NCBI GenBank assembly: GCA_003344405.1
Contig: NOWV01000001.1
Span: forward strand, 1-64,000
Reading direction: 5' to 3'
DNA length: 64,000 nucleotides
DNA from: Trichoplax sp. H2
Lineage: Eukaryota; Placozoa; Uniplacotomia; Trichoplacea
Every line of letters starts with the position of its first letter. The stretch's first letter is position 1. The notes under the pieces were generated by a model. That model was not told the DNA's origin and did no database searches. It was given only the letters and a program-made list of their open reading frames with translations. Shown one piece after another: positions 1 to 15,069 of the stretch. Both the position numbers and the translations under genes were made by a program.

Positions 1-29
1 AGTAGTATGACAATGTTGATAAAACTTAC

Positions 30-493
30 GGTTCGGCTTCTAACGAGCTGATCTCAGCAACATAATTGCAGGGAATATAACCACGTAAGCCGCTACGTCT
101 AGATAGGGCTAACCACCATCGATCACCAGAATTGATAACGTCCGGTTGTACCTCCAACTCGTCCCCAGCTTTGAAGCTCAAGTCTTCTTCTGTACGCGCT
201 TGATAGTCGTATAAGGCAACTACGACAGCGGTATTCTGTGGCGCAGGTTGTTGTTGCTGCTTCGGAGGATCAGCGCGTTGGTTTGCTGGTGGATCACTTA
301 CGTTACTTTGCCGACCGTTGGTTGGCGGATTTTGACGCCTATTGGACGGATTGGTTGTACCCGATGAGCCTTTAGTATAATCGTTACTGACTTGAGGGCT
401 CTTGGTATTTTCCACATTTTTGGGTTGTAAATCATCAAACTGAACGTCTTTTTCACTTTTCTTTGCTGAATCTTTACCACAGATGTTTCCCAT
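30..493 (-). CDS. Src-family tyrosine kinase D, first exon only (N-terminus and SH3)
   Basis: First coding exon of a Src-type non-receptor tyrosine kinase; the rest lies beyond the left edge. The protein starts MGNICGKDS: Gly2 is a myristoylation signal and Cys5 a likely palmitoylation site, so it should sit on the inner plasma membrane. A disordered Asn/Pro/Gln-rich linker (residues about 10-88) follows, then an SH3 domain (about 90-150) with ALYDY, the RWW tryptophan pair and a GYIPCNYV end. The exon stops in phase 2 at CC|gtaagt, just as in the two other intact SFK genes here, so the next codon should open the SH2 domain with WYFG. Gly2 and the in-frame SH3 fix the start. A GTAC-repeat tract begins about 190 bp upstream. 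The domain call is firm; orthology to a particular vertebrate SFK cannot be set from this part. Confidence 0.9.
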
Positions 494-680
494 CTTCTTT
501 TTTTTACTTCTCTTACACGCGAATAAAAGAGAGCGATAGATCCTGGTGTACTTTTGAATTGATTACTAAGATTAAATTATCGTCAATTCGATTGGATGAC
601 TACCGAAAAATGGAGAAAGTGGTTGAAGTGAACTTAGTCACTTGGGTGTCGTTGTTTTTTTTATTGATTAACGCTCCACC

Positions 681-1508
681 TAGTACAGTACGTACTGTAC
701 ACTGTGCAGTACAGTACGTACTGTACACTGTGCAGTACAGTGTACTGTAGGGCACAGACGTCTACAGTACTATACAGTACTGTACTGTACAATACTGAAA
801 AACAGGCGTGACACAGGCAACTTGGCAGCCTGTCTCTTGACATGAAAATATTGTAGTACTGTGTACTGTACTTGTACGTTACCTTATTAGTGAAGATGGT
901 TTGGTTGAAACTTCCTGTAAAAGTCCTGTACTGTCGTGTTTTGCATGGTACAGTAGTGAGAAGTCCAAGCTGCGAATCCGACTGAGTACTGCAGCTTTGA
1001 TCGGTATTTTACTTGGTTGTAGAGTGTAGACCATGGTAGTCCTACAGTACTGTGATAATACTACTGTAGTTAGCGCCAAGATTACTTGGAAGTAAAGTAC
1101 AGTATAGCACAGTACTGCTGTAAATGATACCTAGTAAATGATATCAATGACGTACAACACAGTATACTGTACTGACCACTACGTCAGCAACAGTACCATC
1201 ACTGGGCTTCTCTCTTTACCATTACTATACTGTACAGTGTACAGTATACAGTACACAGTCTACAGTATGCTTCTACTACAGTATAGTACTGTACACTGTA
1301 CACTGTACAGTACAGTACTGTAGTAGAGACCCTAGAGATACTGACACTAACTCAATTCTGAGTCAGGTCTACAGTACTGTACTGTACAGTACGTACAGTA
1401 TATCGATCCCTCGCTCGTGATGCTTCGCTTACAGTACTGTACACTGTGTACAGTACAGTACAGTATACTGTACGTACAGTGTACAGTACAGTCAGTACAG
1501 TACTGCTG
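681..1508. repeat. GTAC-based palindromic repeat tract 1
   Basis: About 0.8 kb dominated by overlapping palindromes built from GTAC, CAGTACTG and TGTACA, in both orientations by nature. It contains a perfect 26-bp tandem duplication (685-710 and 711-736). Reading frames through it are low-complexity Tyr/Cys/Thr/Val strings and are not genes. It lies just 5' of SFK gene D's first exon. Scattered shorter copies continue to about 1840. Confidence 0.9.
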
Positions 1509-1565
1509 CTTCTGAACTAGTTCTGTACTCCATGTCGATCTCTCGCTAGTGATGCTTCGCTTACA
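1403..1565. repeat. Pair of 31-bp direct repeats at the edge of tract 1
   Basis: Two near-identical copies (1403-1433 and 1535-1565) share TCGATC, then CTCGCT, then GTGATGCTTCGCTTACA, with two mismatches. They flank a block of GTAC palindromes. They could be sub-repeats of a larger element. I see no coding potential. Confidence 0.7.
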
Positions 1566-3444
1566 TTAGAGTACGGCGTCTGGAATTTCGTTAGACATAC
1601 TTTAACTGGAAAAAATGGAACTAAAACGAACGTACGAATACACTAGTTCTACCGATATCGAGCAATCAATTTCATTTCAATTTTGACTAAAATATCGCAT
1701 ACCAAAATAACATTGCTCTATACACTACAGTGTACACTATTTGTCTCCTTACTTTACATTATGTACAGTAATTAACTGTACAAAAATCATCCAAATTAGC
1801 CCGTCCACCCTGTACAGTGTACACTCTACACTACACGCTTGTACTGTCACTCCCAGTCGAACTACATGATTACACTATTCTCAATTCATTGACAACTGGG
1901 AAGACAGCATAGAAAATCGGAAAAATCTTTGTCAGTTGCGTAAAACGGATCAACGCTTGACACTTCTAATTGAAATCAGAGACAGTACAGAGGGACGATT
2001 CTGATGCTGTATTACCTGAAATTCAAGCCAACAACAGTGATCAATTGACCAAAGATAACGCTTTAGGATTGATGACGATAGGTTAATTGGCATGCTGTAA
2101 GCACAGATACACAGTTCCATTATTTTAGATGCTATACTGTCAGGTATCAATGGCTAAAGAGACGACATACTGGTCGGTCGTCTTATGCTTTAGCCGAGAA
2201 TGTCCACAAATTTTTTGACGGTTTAGCATTGCATATACCGCAATGACGCAAAAGAAAACTGAAATGTGCTATGAAAGGAATGATAATTAAAAGATCTCGT
2301 TTTAATACCCATAAATATGAAAGTATACAGTACTTTTCTCGATCACTTAGCTTTTTTTATCTAGTTAACGCGATTGATTGATAAGCATATCTGAATTGCC
2401 AAAGGTTTGACAAAAATGATACATAACATGAAACTGAAGTATAGTAGTGTAGCAATATACCCATATTTGATGATACAGATAGCTATATTTGATAGAGTTA
2501 GGTTACTTTCAATAGATACTGAAATAGGTTATCGTCAAGCTAATATGAGATGATTGCTAACGACTACATTACAAATTGTTGATGACTAATAGTGGCCAGT
2601 GGACTAATTATGGTACAAGATTGATGTAGCTAGAAACATTGTAGTTGTTCAGATGGCCTTCGGAGAAAGGGGCTAGACGCTAATAGAAGAGTAGTAACAT
2701 CTTAAGTAGAATGATTTAGATTGTAGAAAATAATGATGTACCATTAAAGAAAAGAAATTTGTTAGATGACTCATGTCTGATTGTAGATTAATCAAGTTGT
2801 CATAAGGAGAAGGGACTTCACTTCGCTTTGAGCTCGGAATACTTTCGATTTTAGACCAGATTCTTGTAGTAATTCATTATTGCTCTACTATTCCTAATAA
2901 AACCTTGTAATAAAAGCCTTTTAGAAAATACCATCTGACTAAGATAGTTATTGTGAGACGCATTTATTACAAGTAGTAATACGCGTAAGTAATTAAAATA
3001 CCTCCTGCGTGACTTAATATTGAAGACATTTATGTGAATTTCTTTAGACATCTTTCAAAGAGTTTAATTCAATCGGCTTACAGAATGCACGCGCTCCCAA
3101 ACAATCACACGATAGAAGAAAAGATAAGGTCTTATTTATATATGTATAATTATTGAATATGTAAGTAATATATATATACATCAATCAGAACCTAATACTT
3201 ACATATTCAATAATTGACTCCAAGTAAAACATCCTCATTTTAATAATGTTCATTGAATACCCATTTATATTTTATTTCGTAATTACGAAGATCCTAACTT
3301 ATTAGCAGATAATAAATCTGGTAACAAAACTAATCGCTAATAAATACTCTATAACGATCAGCTAAAAAGGCAGAATCTATTTTTTGTGATTACGTTTAAG
3401 CTTGGCACCCAATTATATTGACGTAACGTCGCAATAGTAAATCC
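1566..3444. other. Intergenic, no gene seen
   Basis: AT-rich sequence between SFK D and the decayed SFK copy. Short frames on both strands lack recognisable domains or paired splice sites. It holds a few isolated GTAC palindromes up to about 1840 and the inverted repeat near 3150-3215. Confidence 0.6.
3148..3215. repeat. 20-bp perfect inverted repeat with 28-bp loop
   Basis: The left arm (3148-3167) and right arm (3196-3215) are exact reverse complements of AATTATTGAATATGTAAGTA. The AT-rich loop could form a cruciform. It may be a small fold-back element (MITE). No target-site duplication was confirmed. Confidence 0.75.
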
Positions 3445-5068
<1,624 letters not shown>

Positions 5069-8000
5069 CTAGCAATATATTTACGAAAGAAAAGAATCTC
5101 AAATTATATCGGATAATATAATCTTACATCAAAATGAAAATTTGCCTATCATCATATATAAAGGTAGATCATTATACACGTATAAGAAATTTCTAGTAGT
5201 CCACGAATTAAATCATTTTAGTAATTGAGAAGTAAAGGACAAAATTTTAAATTGGTATTAGTGAATATTAACTTTCAATAAGTGATTTGCCAACCCTTTA
5301 TTTGTTGATCGCTAAATGACATCTAAATTCCTATTTCATAAACTACGCCGGAAATCTCCTTTTGTACGTAATAACAGAACTTTGTTACTACAATTCCAGT
5401 TTATGATTTTTTTATGTACTATACTAGATAGGTGGATTAGTTTAATGTGGGCATTCTAAGTTATATCCCCAAATTTCATACGTTACAAGTAAATAAAATA
5501 TAATCTAATCTATGGATTAAAAACACGATTCTTTTCTCTTTGTCTATAACTGATTATACCCGTATCGTGATACGTCATACCAGTATATAGTTATCTTCGT
5601 AAGTGAACCTTTAATAAAATCATTAATTTGATTGCTTGTTATACGCGTAATATCTTCGACTTTTAATGCAAGCAATCCGCATAATAATGATAATTTAAAA
5701 GACGCGTCTTCTCTATTTATCAGAGTCACTAAGCAGACCAATAAAATAAATTGATTTATGGTGTTGATTATGGTATCGCTGCGTATACTTTTTATAAGGA
5801 TGTTCCACGAGATTGTAACTTATAACCACAAATGATGCTCATAAATAAGAACAAGTATTTATTTTTCACGCAGGAACTACATGAGCGAAATCAGTGCTCT
5901 TTCAGACACTGCTGACGCCTTTAGGCTTTGTCCAACTAACTTGTAGTTCATCTAATGATCAGACTGTCAATAGGAATAACTATCACTTGAAATGGTGGAA
6001 TAAAAAAATAATTTAATTCACTCATGACAAAATTACGGACCTTATTATTGTGTGTACCTCTAACAAAAATGACAATAGCATATCTAAAACCCAAGTTTCT
6101 AATAAGAATATATATATATTTATAATTAATCCGCGTTAATTTGCCTTGTTCTTACCTGATTTGTGTTACAGACTTAGATTGAGACATCAATATCAAGTAA
6201 CGTGGACGGCGAAAACATTAACTTTAATAAAATAGTACGTAATATAATATTGAAAGTAATTTAGTTTAGCATTATTTGTTTGTTTATTTTAAGGCCGATT
6301 GACTTTAAGTCACCGATTAAAAGGGTGAATTCTGCTTTTAAATATTAATTTTTCATGTAAATTTAAATAAACTTTGCCGGCACTTGGTGAATCTTAACGT
6401 AGGCTTAAGCTTAACGGCCTAGCAAATAAAGTGGTTGACCCTCCCAGCTTTGCTTACTGAATAGCCGTACCCCCTAGTAATAGCCATTATTGCGAAATTA
6501 CTGTATTTCAGTCAATCGTGTATGTACAATACAGAACAGTGAATAGTTTATGAAATTCATCTCGATTTTACATCACAACATAGAACTGAATGAAGTATAG
6601 TTCATAATTTTGGCAAATTTACACCAAGTGCGCATAAGATTTACAGTAAAGAATTTGCAATCGAGAAAATTTCGTCGTAAGAGTAGAATTCTTTACATAC
6701 AAATGGCACGATATGGGTTGGCCGATGAGTCATTCGATCCGAACGCACAATGCTGCGGTTTTAAGTAATTGTCAGAATATTGCGGAGGATCAAGTCATAG
6801 CATCTATATTACAAGATCACCCGTTCGGTATACGCGTTTGAAATTTACGTGGTAGGGTAATTTACTCTTGATTCAGTATATTACACAAATCGATAATCAC
6901 GATTTTATAATCTGTTCGAGGTAAATTCTATTCCTTTGAAAACGTGATGAATAAACTGCAGTTTACTGTATACATTCAAAATTAGTAATAATTTCATCTC
7001 GCAGCAATCATAACTTTCCAATATTTAACGTTTTGCTTCTTGCAAAAGTAACCAGTACAATTTCAATAACATGAGTAGCAATTTTGCGATGGTAATGTGA
7101 TTACATAAGGTAGGATCTAAGAGCTTTAAAGGTACGGTGATATTATTATACAGATACATATGCATCCATTTGTATCACTTCCTTCTCCATATGTTATCTA
7201 AGACCAGGGACTTTTCTCTTAGAAATCCTTGCTAAGATATATAACTATGTGCTATCCTAGCGTCGAGAGATCGGTACCTTTCGAATCCAATATTTGTAGC
7301 GAGGAAAGTGACAAAATAAGTATACGCACTGTATTGATCTCAGGTAAACGATCATTGTCGTAATACAGTGTATACCGTAGTTTAGGGAAATTCGCTAGCG
7401 AAGTTGCTAAAATTAAATTATAGGTGGTACTTTCTAGGAACTTAATGCTCTGTAGAGTTTTTAAGTTTGGGTTATATTTACGGACATGGAAATTATTCAT
7501 CAACATCGTATTAGAATACGCCGGGACTGGTGTTGTTTCCGTACGATTCTTTTCCAAGATCTATGCAAATCTTGTACTCTCGTATAGTAAATACAGAGTA
7601 GTCATGTAATTTATAATTTCCATCTACATGTTAAAAAGTAAATTACACTTTCTTATAAATCCCCTGAGCGAAAAAGAACTTATTCGTAGTTTATTATTCG
7701 GACCATTAAAATTATTATATTCACACAATTTTCTTAGATAGGTTATCACAAATTCTTTTTTGAAACATGATTTGCTTATGTATTATACAGTAGCCTGTTA
7801 AGGTACGTTAATCTTTGTTACAGATACGTGAACCTTAAGCTTTAGGATAAGCACATTTTATCAAGAAAGATTCTAGAGAATTATAATTAATTAGTATAAA
7901 GTTGGCATTAATAGGCTGTCGCAAGTTAAATAGCCAGACAAGGTCAAGAAAGAGTTTCAAGCAGTATCGGTGCTACCTCAGACAGTAGCAAATTAATAAT

Positions 8001-8848
8001 AATAACGTATTAATGGTTATAATGCTATAAACAGAAGCAATATCTTATGTCTTATACTACAACATATTCTGTAGCATTCTACGGATATGTAATTTAGGAT
8101 TTAAAATATCGCATCAACCCATAACTTTGTTACGGTAAGAGGAATTACATTGGATCTAATAAAACATATTGAAATCTGATGATGAAAGATGTTACATACT
8201 AAATGAAAGCAAATGAAATGTCTCATCAGCAGTAAATTGTTACGATTAAATCACTAGAAGAGTATATAGTACACGAATATAGATATCTTTCGAAACCAAA
8301 AAACCTATCCTACTGTCGGATTGGTCATTATTACTGAATATTCATAAACCTATGAAAGTAGCTGCTATAATACATCAGAACAAATTGTACATTTTAAACA
8401 AATCAAGTAAGTAACAGTCACAATGAATGATGATTACTTGCATTATCACACATACCCGTACATTCAGAAAGATTCTTAAAGAAACACCTGTTACGCGTTA
8501 AAAATAATAAATACAATAACTGTAACAGTTTATCAATGCTATCAAATTAAGCAGGTGAAATGTAGTCAAACAATATTATCAATTAAATGTTGCCCATTTT
8601 TGATCAGCAGAAATATTGGACCTAGCTATATCAACATCAATTTCATAATCTTATTAAAACATTTTAGCATAATGGCTACAGTATCGTACAGTAAGGCAAG
8701 TTTTATTAAAAATTTTTCAAGTTATACAGTGGAAACTTCTTTAGTACAATAAAAAATTGATTTGAAATCTTACTGGACAGCTTCGAATTTCTTTTAAAGT
8801 TACATCAAGAAAAATTAGATACTTTATATCGTCATATAAATTTCTAGA
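5069..8848. other. Intergenic, no gene supported
   Basis: 3.8 kb of AT-rich DNA where the SH3 exon of the decayed SFK copy would be expected. Frames of 60-100 codons here (for example 7252-7557 minus) show no SH3 signature, splice logic or compositional bias. I see nothing firm. Confidence 0.5.
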
Positions 8849-11800
8849 TTACTGATCCTCCAAGTAACTATCTTTATCTTCGAAAAAGTGCTCTAAACTT
8901 GATTGCAATGCCTGAAATGTTAACCGCTGTTCTGGATCTTTTTGCCAGCATTCCAACATTAAATTATAATAATGCTCAGGACAATTGCTAGGACATTCCA
9001 ACCTGTAACCACACTGTATTTTACTGATTACCTCTTGACCTTTCATACCGATATACGGTTGGCCACCATATGTGATAACTTCGTACATTAGTATACCAAA
9101 TGACCACACGTCAGACTTGATACTAAATTTACTGTATATTAAGGCTTCAGGAGCCGTCCACTTGATGGGTAGTTTCGTGCTCGCTTCCGGTTTGCTAGCA
9201 TATAAGTCGTCACGAGCTAAACCAAAGTCGGCTACTTTGCATTCCAAATTTTCTCCTACTAATACATTACGAGCAGCCAAATCACGGTGTATATAATTTT
9301 GAGTTTCTAAATATGCCATACCGTACGCAACTTGTGCTGTTATATCGATCAATTGAGGGAGCTGTAGTTTATGTCCTCTATCTTTATCACGCAAATAGTC
9401 TAATAAGCTGCCATTTTCCATTAATTCTGTAATGATATAGATAGGTTCGCTTTTACATATTGCATATAATTGAATTAGTTTAGGGTGCCTTAACTTCTTC
9501 ATAATAGCAGCTTCTTTGAGAAATTCTATTCCTGACATGGTACCCTGTTTCATTGTTTTGACAGCGACGGGTGTTGTATTATTCCAAAGGCCGCGGTATA
9601 CCTCACCAAATGCTCCTTGACCAAGCTTCTCAATTAATTTAATAGATGTACGCGAAATTTCCCAGTCTTGATCCGTAATATATGATAATCCCTCTGTTGA
9701 TGGTTGCCCAATCTATAAGAAAGATATGGAAAACATGACGTAAATTTAAAAAGCCCTCTGAAGTGCATCTGATGATATATAATATCTTATTCATTTGGTG
9801 ATGATTCGAATAAAGCTGCTGTACTAGATATCTGCGAGCTAACACTACAGCAAACAAAAATGCTACTCTTCTACGTTATAGAATAATTTGTATTGTTATT
9901 AGAAAGAGTAAAGAAGGTGGTATGACTGTGTATCATGGTACACATGAGAATTCTATATCATATTTAACTTTTTAATCATTTGAATGCGTTTTGCGTGGTT
10001 AGTTCATTAATTACTATACTCACTTATGAAGAGAGAGCATAAAATTCTTAGCTTCTACAGTATAATTCTATTAGTGTTCAATTAAACACACTGCTGCAAG
10101 TTACAATATAGTAGTCTATATTATATGTAGATTTTGAATTTCTAAACAGACGATAAAAAGTTTTGACCTAAGTAATACTACCTACGGGAACTATTTTCAA
10201 ATACGCTTACGAATATCACAAAATATATGCAGTAATATATATTACTTTTAGCGGTTTAAGTTAATAAGGCGTTCGATAATTATTGAAATAGGTCTAAAAC
10301 ACAGAATTTTATCTTATTATTTAAATATTGTAACTGTGATTATGTTGCTACGTCTGTATACATTATTATAGTGTTAACGATGTAATTAAATGGGAATGAT
10401 ATTTGAAAAGTAATGGTTATTCCACATACCACTCTGCAAGGTTGCTTTAATTTCGTACATAATCCATCAGGCTTATGCGAATAATGCTTCACTAAATCCT
10501 TAAGGGAAACAAATTGTCGAGTTCTGGCAATATAGTACTTATTGTCTTCAGATCTTCTAATACGGTAATGCTTGATGGTGTTGTCGATACGAGTAGATAG
10601 AGAGTAGTCGTTTGCTCGGGTTTCGCTGGTACGAATAAGGAAAGAGCCATCTGTATTTACATCAGTAAGTAACCTCATTTCTGCTTCACTTCGCTTAGTA
10701 TGGCCAAAGTACCAACTAGAATAAAAGGATTAAGTAGGGGAAATTATCATCTATAGACTAAGCTAAAATCAGTATCAACACTTTAAATAGGATATTTTTG
10801 GTAGAAATGTATGAACGAGCAGAATGGCCACTAAAGCTTTATCAGCTTAGTTGGTTTTAGTAGTACAAGCATTTTTCTAGCGCCGTTGTACTGTTCGCAA
10901 ATTGCAGAAGATGTGACTACGGATTTTATAATGTTAATTGTTGAATAAAGATAATACATAAAAAATAAACGGATTAATTCACATTTCGGTGCGAGCTTAA
11001 TCAAAAATCCATAATTATATATCCAAATAGCACTACAGTATACTTTCACACTTCTCACAAATATCATAAACTATAAGATAGATCATCAATGTGACGACCT
11101 AAATTATTTGAAAAAGTCTCCTATTATTATTATTTAGCAATATTGCAATTGAAGTATAAAGTGAATACGTCATTAAAATTAAAATTAATGAAAGGTGAAA
11201 TGTCCGCTAGCTCTGCTGAAAACTTTGTAATTGCTCGCTCGCCATATAATAGAAATAATAAAGAGCAAATTCTCCAGGAATGTTAATACAACAGCGTTAA
11301 TATATGAAATCATTCGATCAACCTACAAGTGAAATGAGATTATGACGTCCTTAAAAGTTGACGGTAATTCAGGGATCAGATGGGTAATATACTCGTACGA
11401 GGAATTTGGATTAGTTACTTGTCATTGTAGACTGTCCTACGATTTCATTGGCGATGAATCGAGGAAAATCTAGACTAACGCTACTATCACCCTAGATTTA
11501 GATCATTACAGACATTTGTTTCTTTCGAATAATTTAGGCAATGAACTCGTACTTTCACTAACAGTCCTTTTGACAAATTATTTCTGAAGTTTTGTATTAT
11601 CTGTGCTGTGACAGCATTACTTTTCATTTGGATAGTATAACATGCAATTGGTCATACAGCACATGTGATGGATGATATGCATAGAGGTAATTTGGATATC
11701 CATGTGGGTCCTTTATTAAATTAACTAATAGCATTTATAATTATTGAATCAGAGCTGCGATGGACTAAAGCTAAAGAAATTGTAGATGAATATGAAAATG

Positions 11801-14109
11801 GCATCATAACCTGCAGGCTAAAATCTAGTTATCCAGTGGCGTATGATGTTAAACCCTTAGGCAATCAAGCTTATCCCAATCACAGAAAGTGCTCTATCTC
11901 ATCAGATGCCATTTTTTTCTGACCTTTCCTTTTACGTTAAGAGTCTATAGTAAAATTGATTCCTATTCCTTGAATCATCAATACTTCATCATAAAATTGC
12001 TCCAAGTCATGGCAAGAGAGCATCAGTTATAAACGGTATACCGATTACTTTACATTCATCTATTACAAAAAGGCGATGCAACCATTTAAGTTAACGTTTA
12101 AATCTGCTTCTGTACTATAATTTTCAGCAATTTGTCAGCTGTTAGCAGTCTTTGACAAAGAGCAGCACTTAACTTTGTTGACTGTAAATAATACAGTACC
12201 TAAGGGCTTTTATCGTACAATTAATATTTAACATTTTGACTCAATGCTTCAAATTGAAATCGAAATGACGTAATACCTTGTGGGATAATACGAATACATA
12301 AGGAATTCTACTGCTAATGGAAATCAATCGTTAATCAGAATTAAATGGGCGTTCAAAGTCAGCCAAGAAGTAAGACTGTAAGAAGAGTTTAGTCTACAGT
12401 ATGATTAGTTTACATAGGCTAATCACTATCGAATATCAATTTGGAGAAAGGATTGACCAGTCTAAGATTGCCAAGATTAGCTTGTCGATTAAATAATATC
12501 TTGCAAAATAGTCAAATCTCGATATTCTAATCTTTATTAATGACTAAGCCGTAGCATACTGTACTGTATAGTACTTGTGCATTCATTAAAAACACGCCTT
12601 CAATTAAGGAGATTACTGGCTGCAATAAAATGAACAAGATAGGCAATCTTTAGCCCAAACGTGTAATTCAACATTAGGAAAAAGCAACAATGAAATGTCT
12701 TGTGTAACTGTCAATATTTTTCGAGAACTCAATCATACGCTATAGCTCTTCGATAAAATAAATGCAACGGATTTAAAATTCTACTGATCAACACCCATAG
12801 GTGAAGATTTACAAATTTTACTCCAATCTTGTTGATTACACTGTATACGGTAAAGTACAGTTACCGGCTGTGAAAGTTCTGCGTAACTGCTTTAGTTTGT
12901 AGTTGGGTTGGACGAAGGATCACTCCCCAAAAAGTTTTTGACCGTGGTTACATTTATATCAAATGTAACTAATTTAAAAGACGTAACATAGCGGATAAAC
13001 ATGTAATTTTATCATGTAATAGATAGTTTGTAAATAGAATACTAACATTTTTCTCCCAACTGCAACAAGAATCAATTTCTATTACAATATTCTATGAGTA
13101 TACAAATGACTGCATTGATCGTTGAGAGTTTTAAAACGCATACAAACGTATTTTTGTACAGATTTACAAACAGCTTGAGTATTATTTTTTTTTTTTGGTG
13201 GGGGGGGGGGTTATCCGGCGCAATATTGTATCGCACTTTGTCTCTTGCTGGCATATGCAACCTAATCCAAGACTACTCTGGTAATTCTGTGGATAGCAGG
13301 TCGATATTATGGGTGAAAAAAAAGGATATTATTTGTTGTCCTTTACCGTTAGTGTAACAGAAGTTGTCCTATACTGTAGGTCATTATCGTCGATGGACGG
13401 TGGGTACTTTGGATGTTTTTGGGAGACGGGGAGGGTTAATATTGACTATTTCGATGCGGTCTTTCGCTTAACTACGTCGGCATACGTGCAATATACAAGC
13501 AAAACTGTCGATCACATCGGACATTATCGATAGAAAATAATTTTGACAAGTGCGGCCATACTCATTCTTATACGTTAAACATGACGGTATAGGATGTTTA
13601 TATGAAAGACCATACGCTATGTGGCAGGGATATTGTGTTATTATTGTAACGCAATATCGCACAATCAACAAATAAGATAGAAATCAACATATTGCGAATA
13701 TCTATCAAAGTGAAAAGAGAATTTCAACATGACGAAGGACTTACGGTTCTGCTTCAAGTGATGTAATATCAGCGACATAATTTCGGGGAATATAACCCGT
13801 ACGGCCAGTACGTCGAGAGCGAGCAAACCACCAGTCTCGACCTGATGTAGTATACCTTCTTTCAACGTCCATTTCTTCACCAAGTGCAAATGGTAAATCG
13901 TCGGCTGTACGAGGCGTATAATTATACAAGGCACGCACGATCACTGTTTCTTGATTTCCATTTACTCGTTGGATTGGATTATCAGGGCGTCTAGGCACTG
14001 TTGGCCGTACAGCTTGTCCCTCGGTGATGGCATTAAACGGCCGAGGATGATGGCTTGGAGTGGGTTGATTAGGAGATGATAGACGGAAACAGGTCAATGT
14101 ATTGCCCAT
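8849..14109 (-). CDS. Src-family tyrosine kinase B (complete, 3 exons, 504 aa)
   Basis: Exons: 14109-13745 (phase 2), 10715-10430 (phase 0), 9712-8849. It phosphorylates protein tyrosines in membrane-proximal signalling. The N-terminus MGNTLTCF gives myristoylated Gly2 and a possible palmitoylated Cys7; an in-frame ATG 33 nt upstream is passed over because only the inner one exposes Gly2. SH3 (about 54-118) has ALYNY, RDWW and [10 protein letters not shown]2 (about 122-215) starts WYFG and has FLIR with the phosphotyrosine-binding Arg. The kinase domain has [13 protein letters not shown] (ATP lysine), [15 protein letters not shown] and SDVWSFG. The catalytic loop is HRDLAARN, not the HRDLRAAN usual in Src. 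The activation-loop Tyr sits closer to DFG than in Src. The tail DSYLEDQ offers a C-terminal regulatory Tyr. Intron 1 is 3.0 kb. Confidence 0.93.
10716..13744. other. Long first intron of SFK B
   Basis: 3-kb intron between the SH3 and SH2 exons. It contains a T-run followed by a G-run (about 13186-13211) and, on the plus strand, unexplained open segments around 11475-11921 (see findings). No transposase or reverse transcriptase is visible. Confidence 0.7.
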
Positions 14110-15069
14110 GTTGAAATAGTAAAGGAGAAGCAATGTCGTCAACTAATGTCAGTGGGCAAATGTGAATAATATTAATCAATTTTTTTTTTCAACCGATTGA
14201 AGACGAAAGTAGGCAAATTGCAACGTTTCCTACCCAAGCTTGCAATAGAATGGATGCAATCAATATTACAGCAGATGAAAAGTATTTACAATTAATTGAG
14301 ATTAATTGTGGCTGAGGATGAACAGTTGGAACTGTAGTCCAGTACAAGGCCAAAGGAAATGGTATAATTTTACAGGTCTATTTTGTACTATGGGACGAGT
14401 ATTGTCTTTCTTGGGTACAGGTAATCGATGACAATCAATTTGATGATGGATAAAATGATGCAAAAATTGCAATGGTAGAGTAGTGGATCCCAAGCAAACA
14501 AGGCGTCTACTGCTTAATTTAGCAATGGTGTCGTCAATCTTCAAGATAGAAGTAAAATAGTCACTCTCTTTTCTTTTACAGCGCTACTGCCTGATACTAT
14601 TGAAAGTGTTGTTGCCAGTCTAGTGTCGATCAACAAGGTTGGCAAGGATGGAAGAAGGGCAATGACATCACCTTTTTTTTTTTTAAAATGAGGGAGTCGT
14701 CTGGTTTGTTTGGCGTTTTCCACGCAATGGAAACTAGTCAGATAACCAGGACATGGACAGTGGATTGATGCAGTAAGAAAACAGATCTACTTCTACTGTA
14801 GTAGAATGGAGTCTAATCGGATTTGCCGTCGATTGCCTGTCAATTTAGTAAAATAACGCTGACTTTGGATTGTCCAACACGCATCTCCTGGTTCTCCTTG
14901 TCGACGATCCCTTCAAACTCTTCATTGCTTAACATCAACGGTAGCGGCTACGATATCACGTTTGTCGTGCACACCCGTAGTCACGTCCTGGATGTCCGTA
15001 CGTCCATTAGACCCTTTCTATGTCACTCATTGAGTGAAAATCTCAAGGGTCAAGCGGACTGTTTGTCAT
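14110..15069. other. Upstream region of SFK B
   Basis: No gene is recognised. Several short T-runs (14179-14190, 14671-14682) occur. It should hold the SFK B promoter and 5' UTR, but no clear core element stands out. Confidence 0.5.

Noticed and set aside
463-1323. Overlapping frames of 60-95 codons on both strands, rich in Tyr, Cys, Thr and Val
   Set aside because: They are translations of the GTAC palindromic repeat (or read through the SFK D promoter). Both strands give the same low-complexity pattern.
6703-6768. 22-codon frame starting MARYGLADESFDPNAQCC
   Set aside because: Pleasing composition but too short, with no signal peptide, splice context or upstream element to support it.
7252-7557. 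101-codon minus-strand frame as the missing SH3 exon of the decayed SFK
   Set aside because: A vague LYYDND resembles ALYDY, but the tryptophan pair and the GYIPxNYV end are absent and spacing does not fit an SH3 domain.
14110-14142. Upstream in-frame ATG as the start of SFK B
   Set aside because: It would add 11 residues before MGN and destroy the Gly2 myristoylation signal shared with genes A and D.
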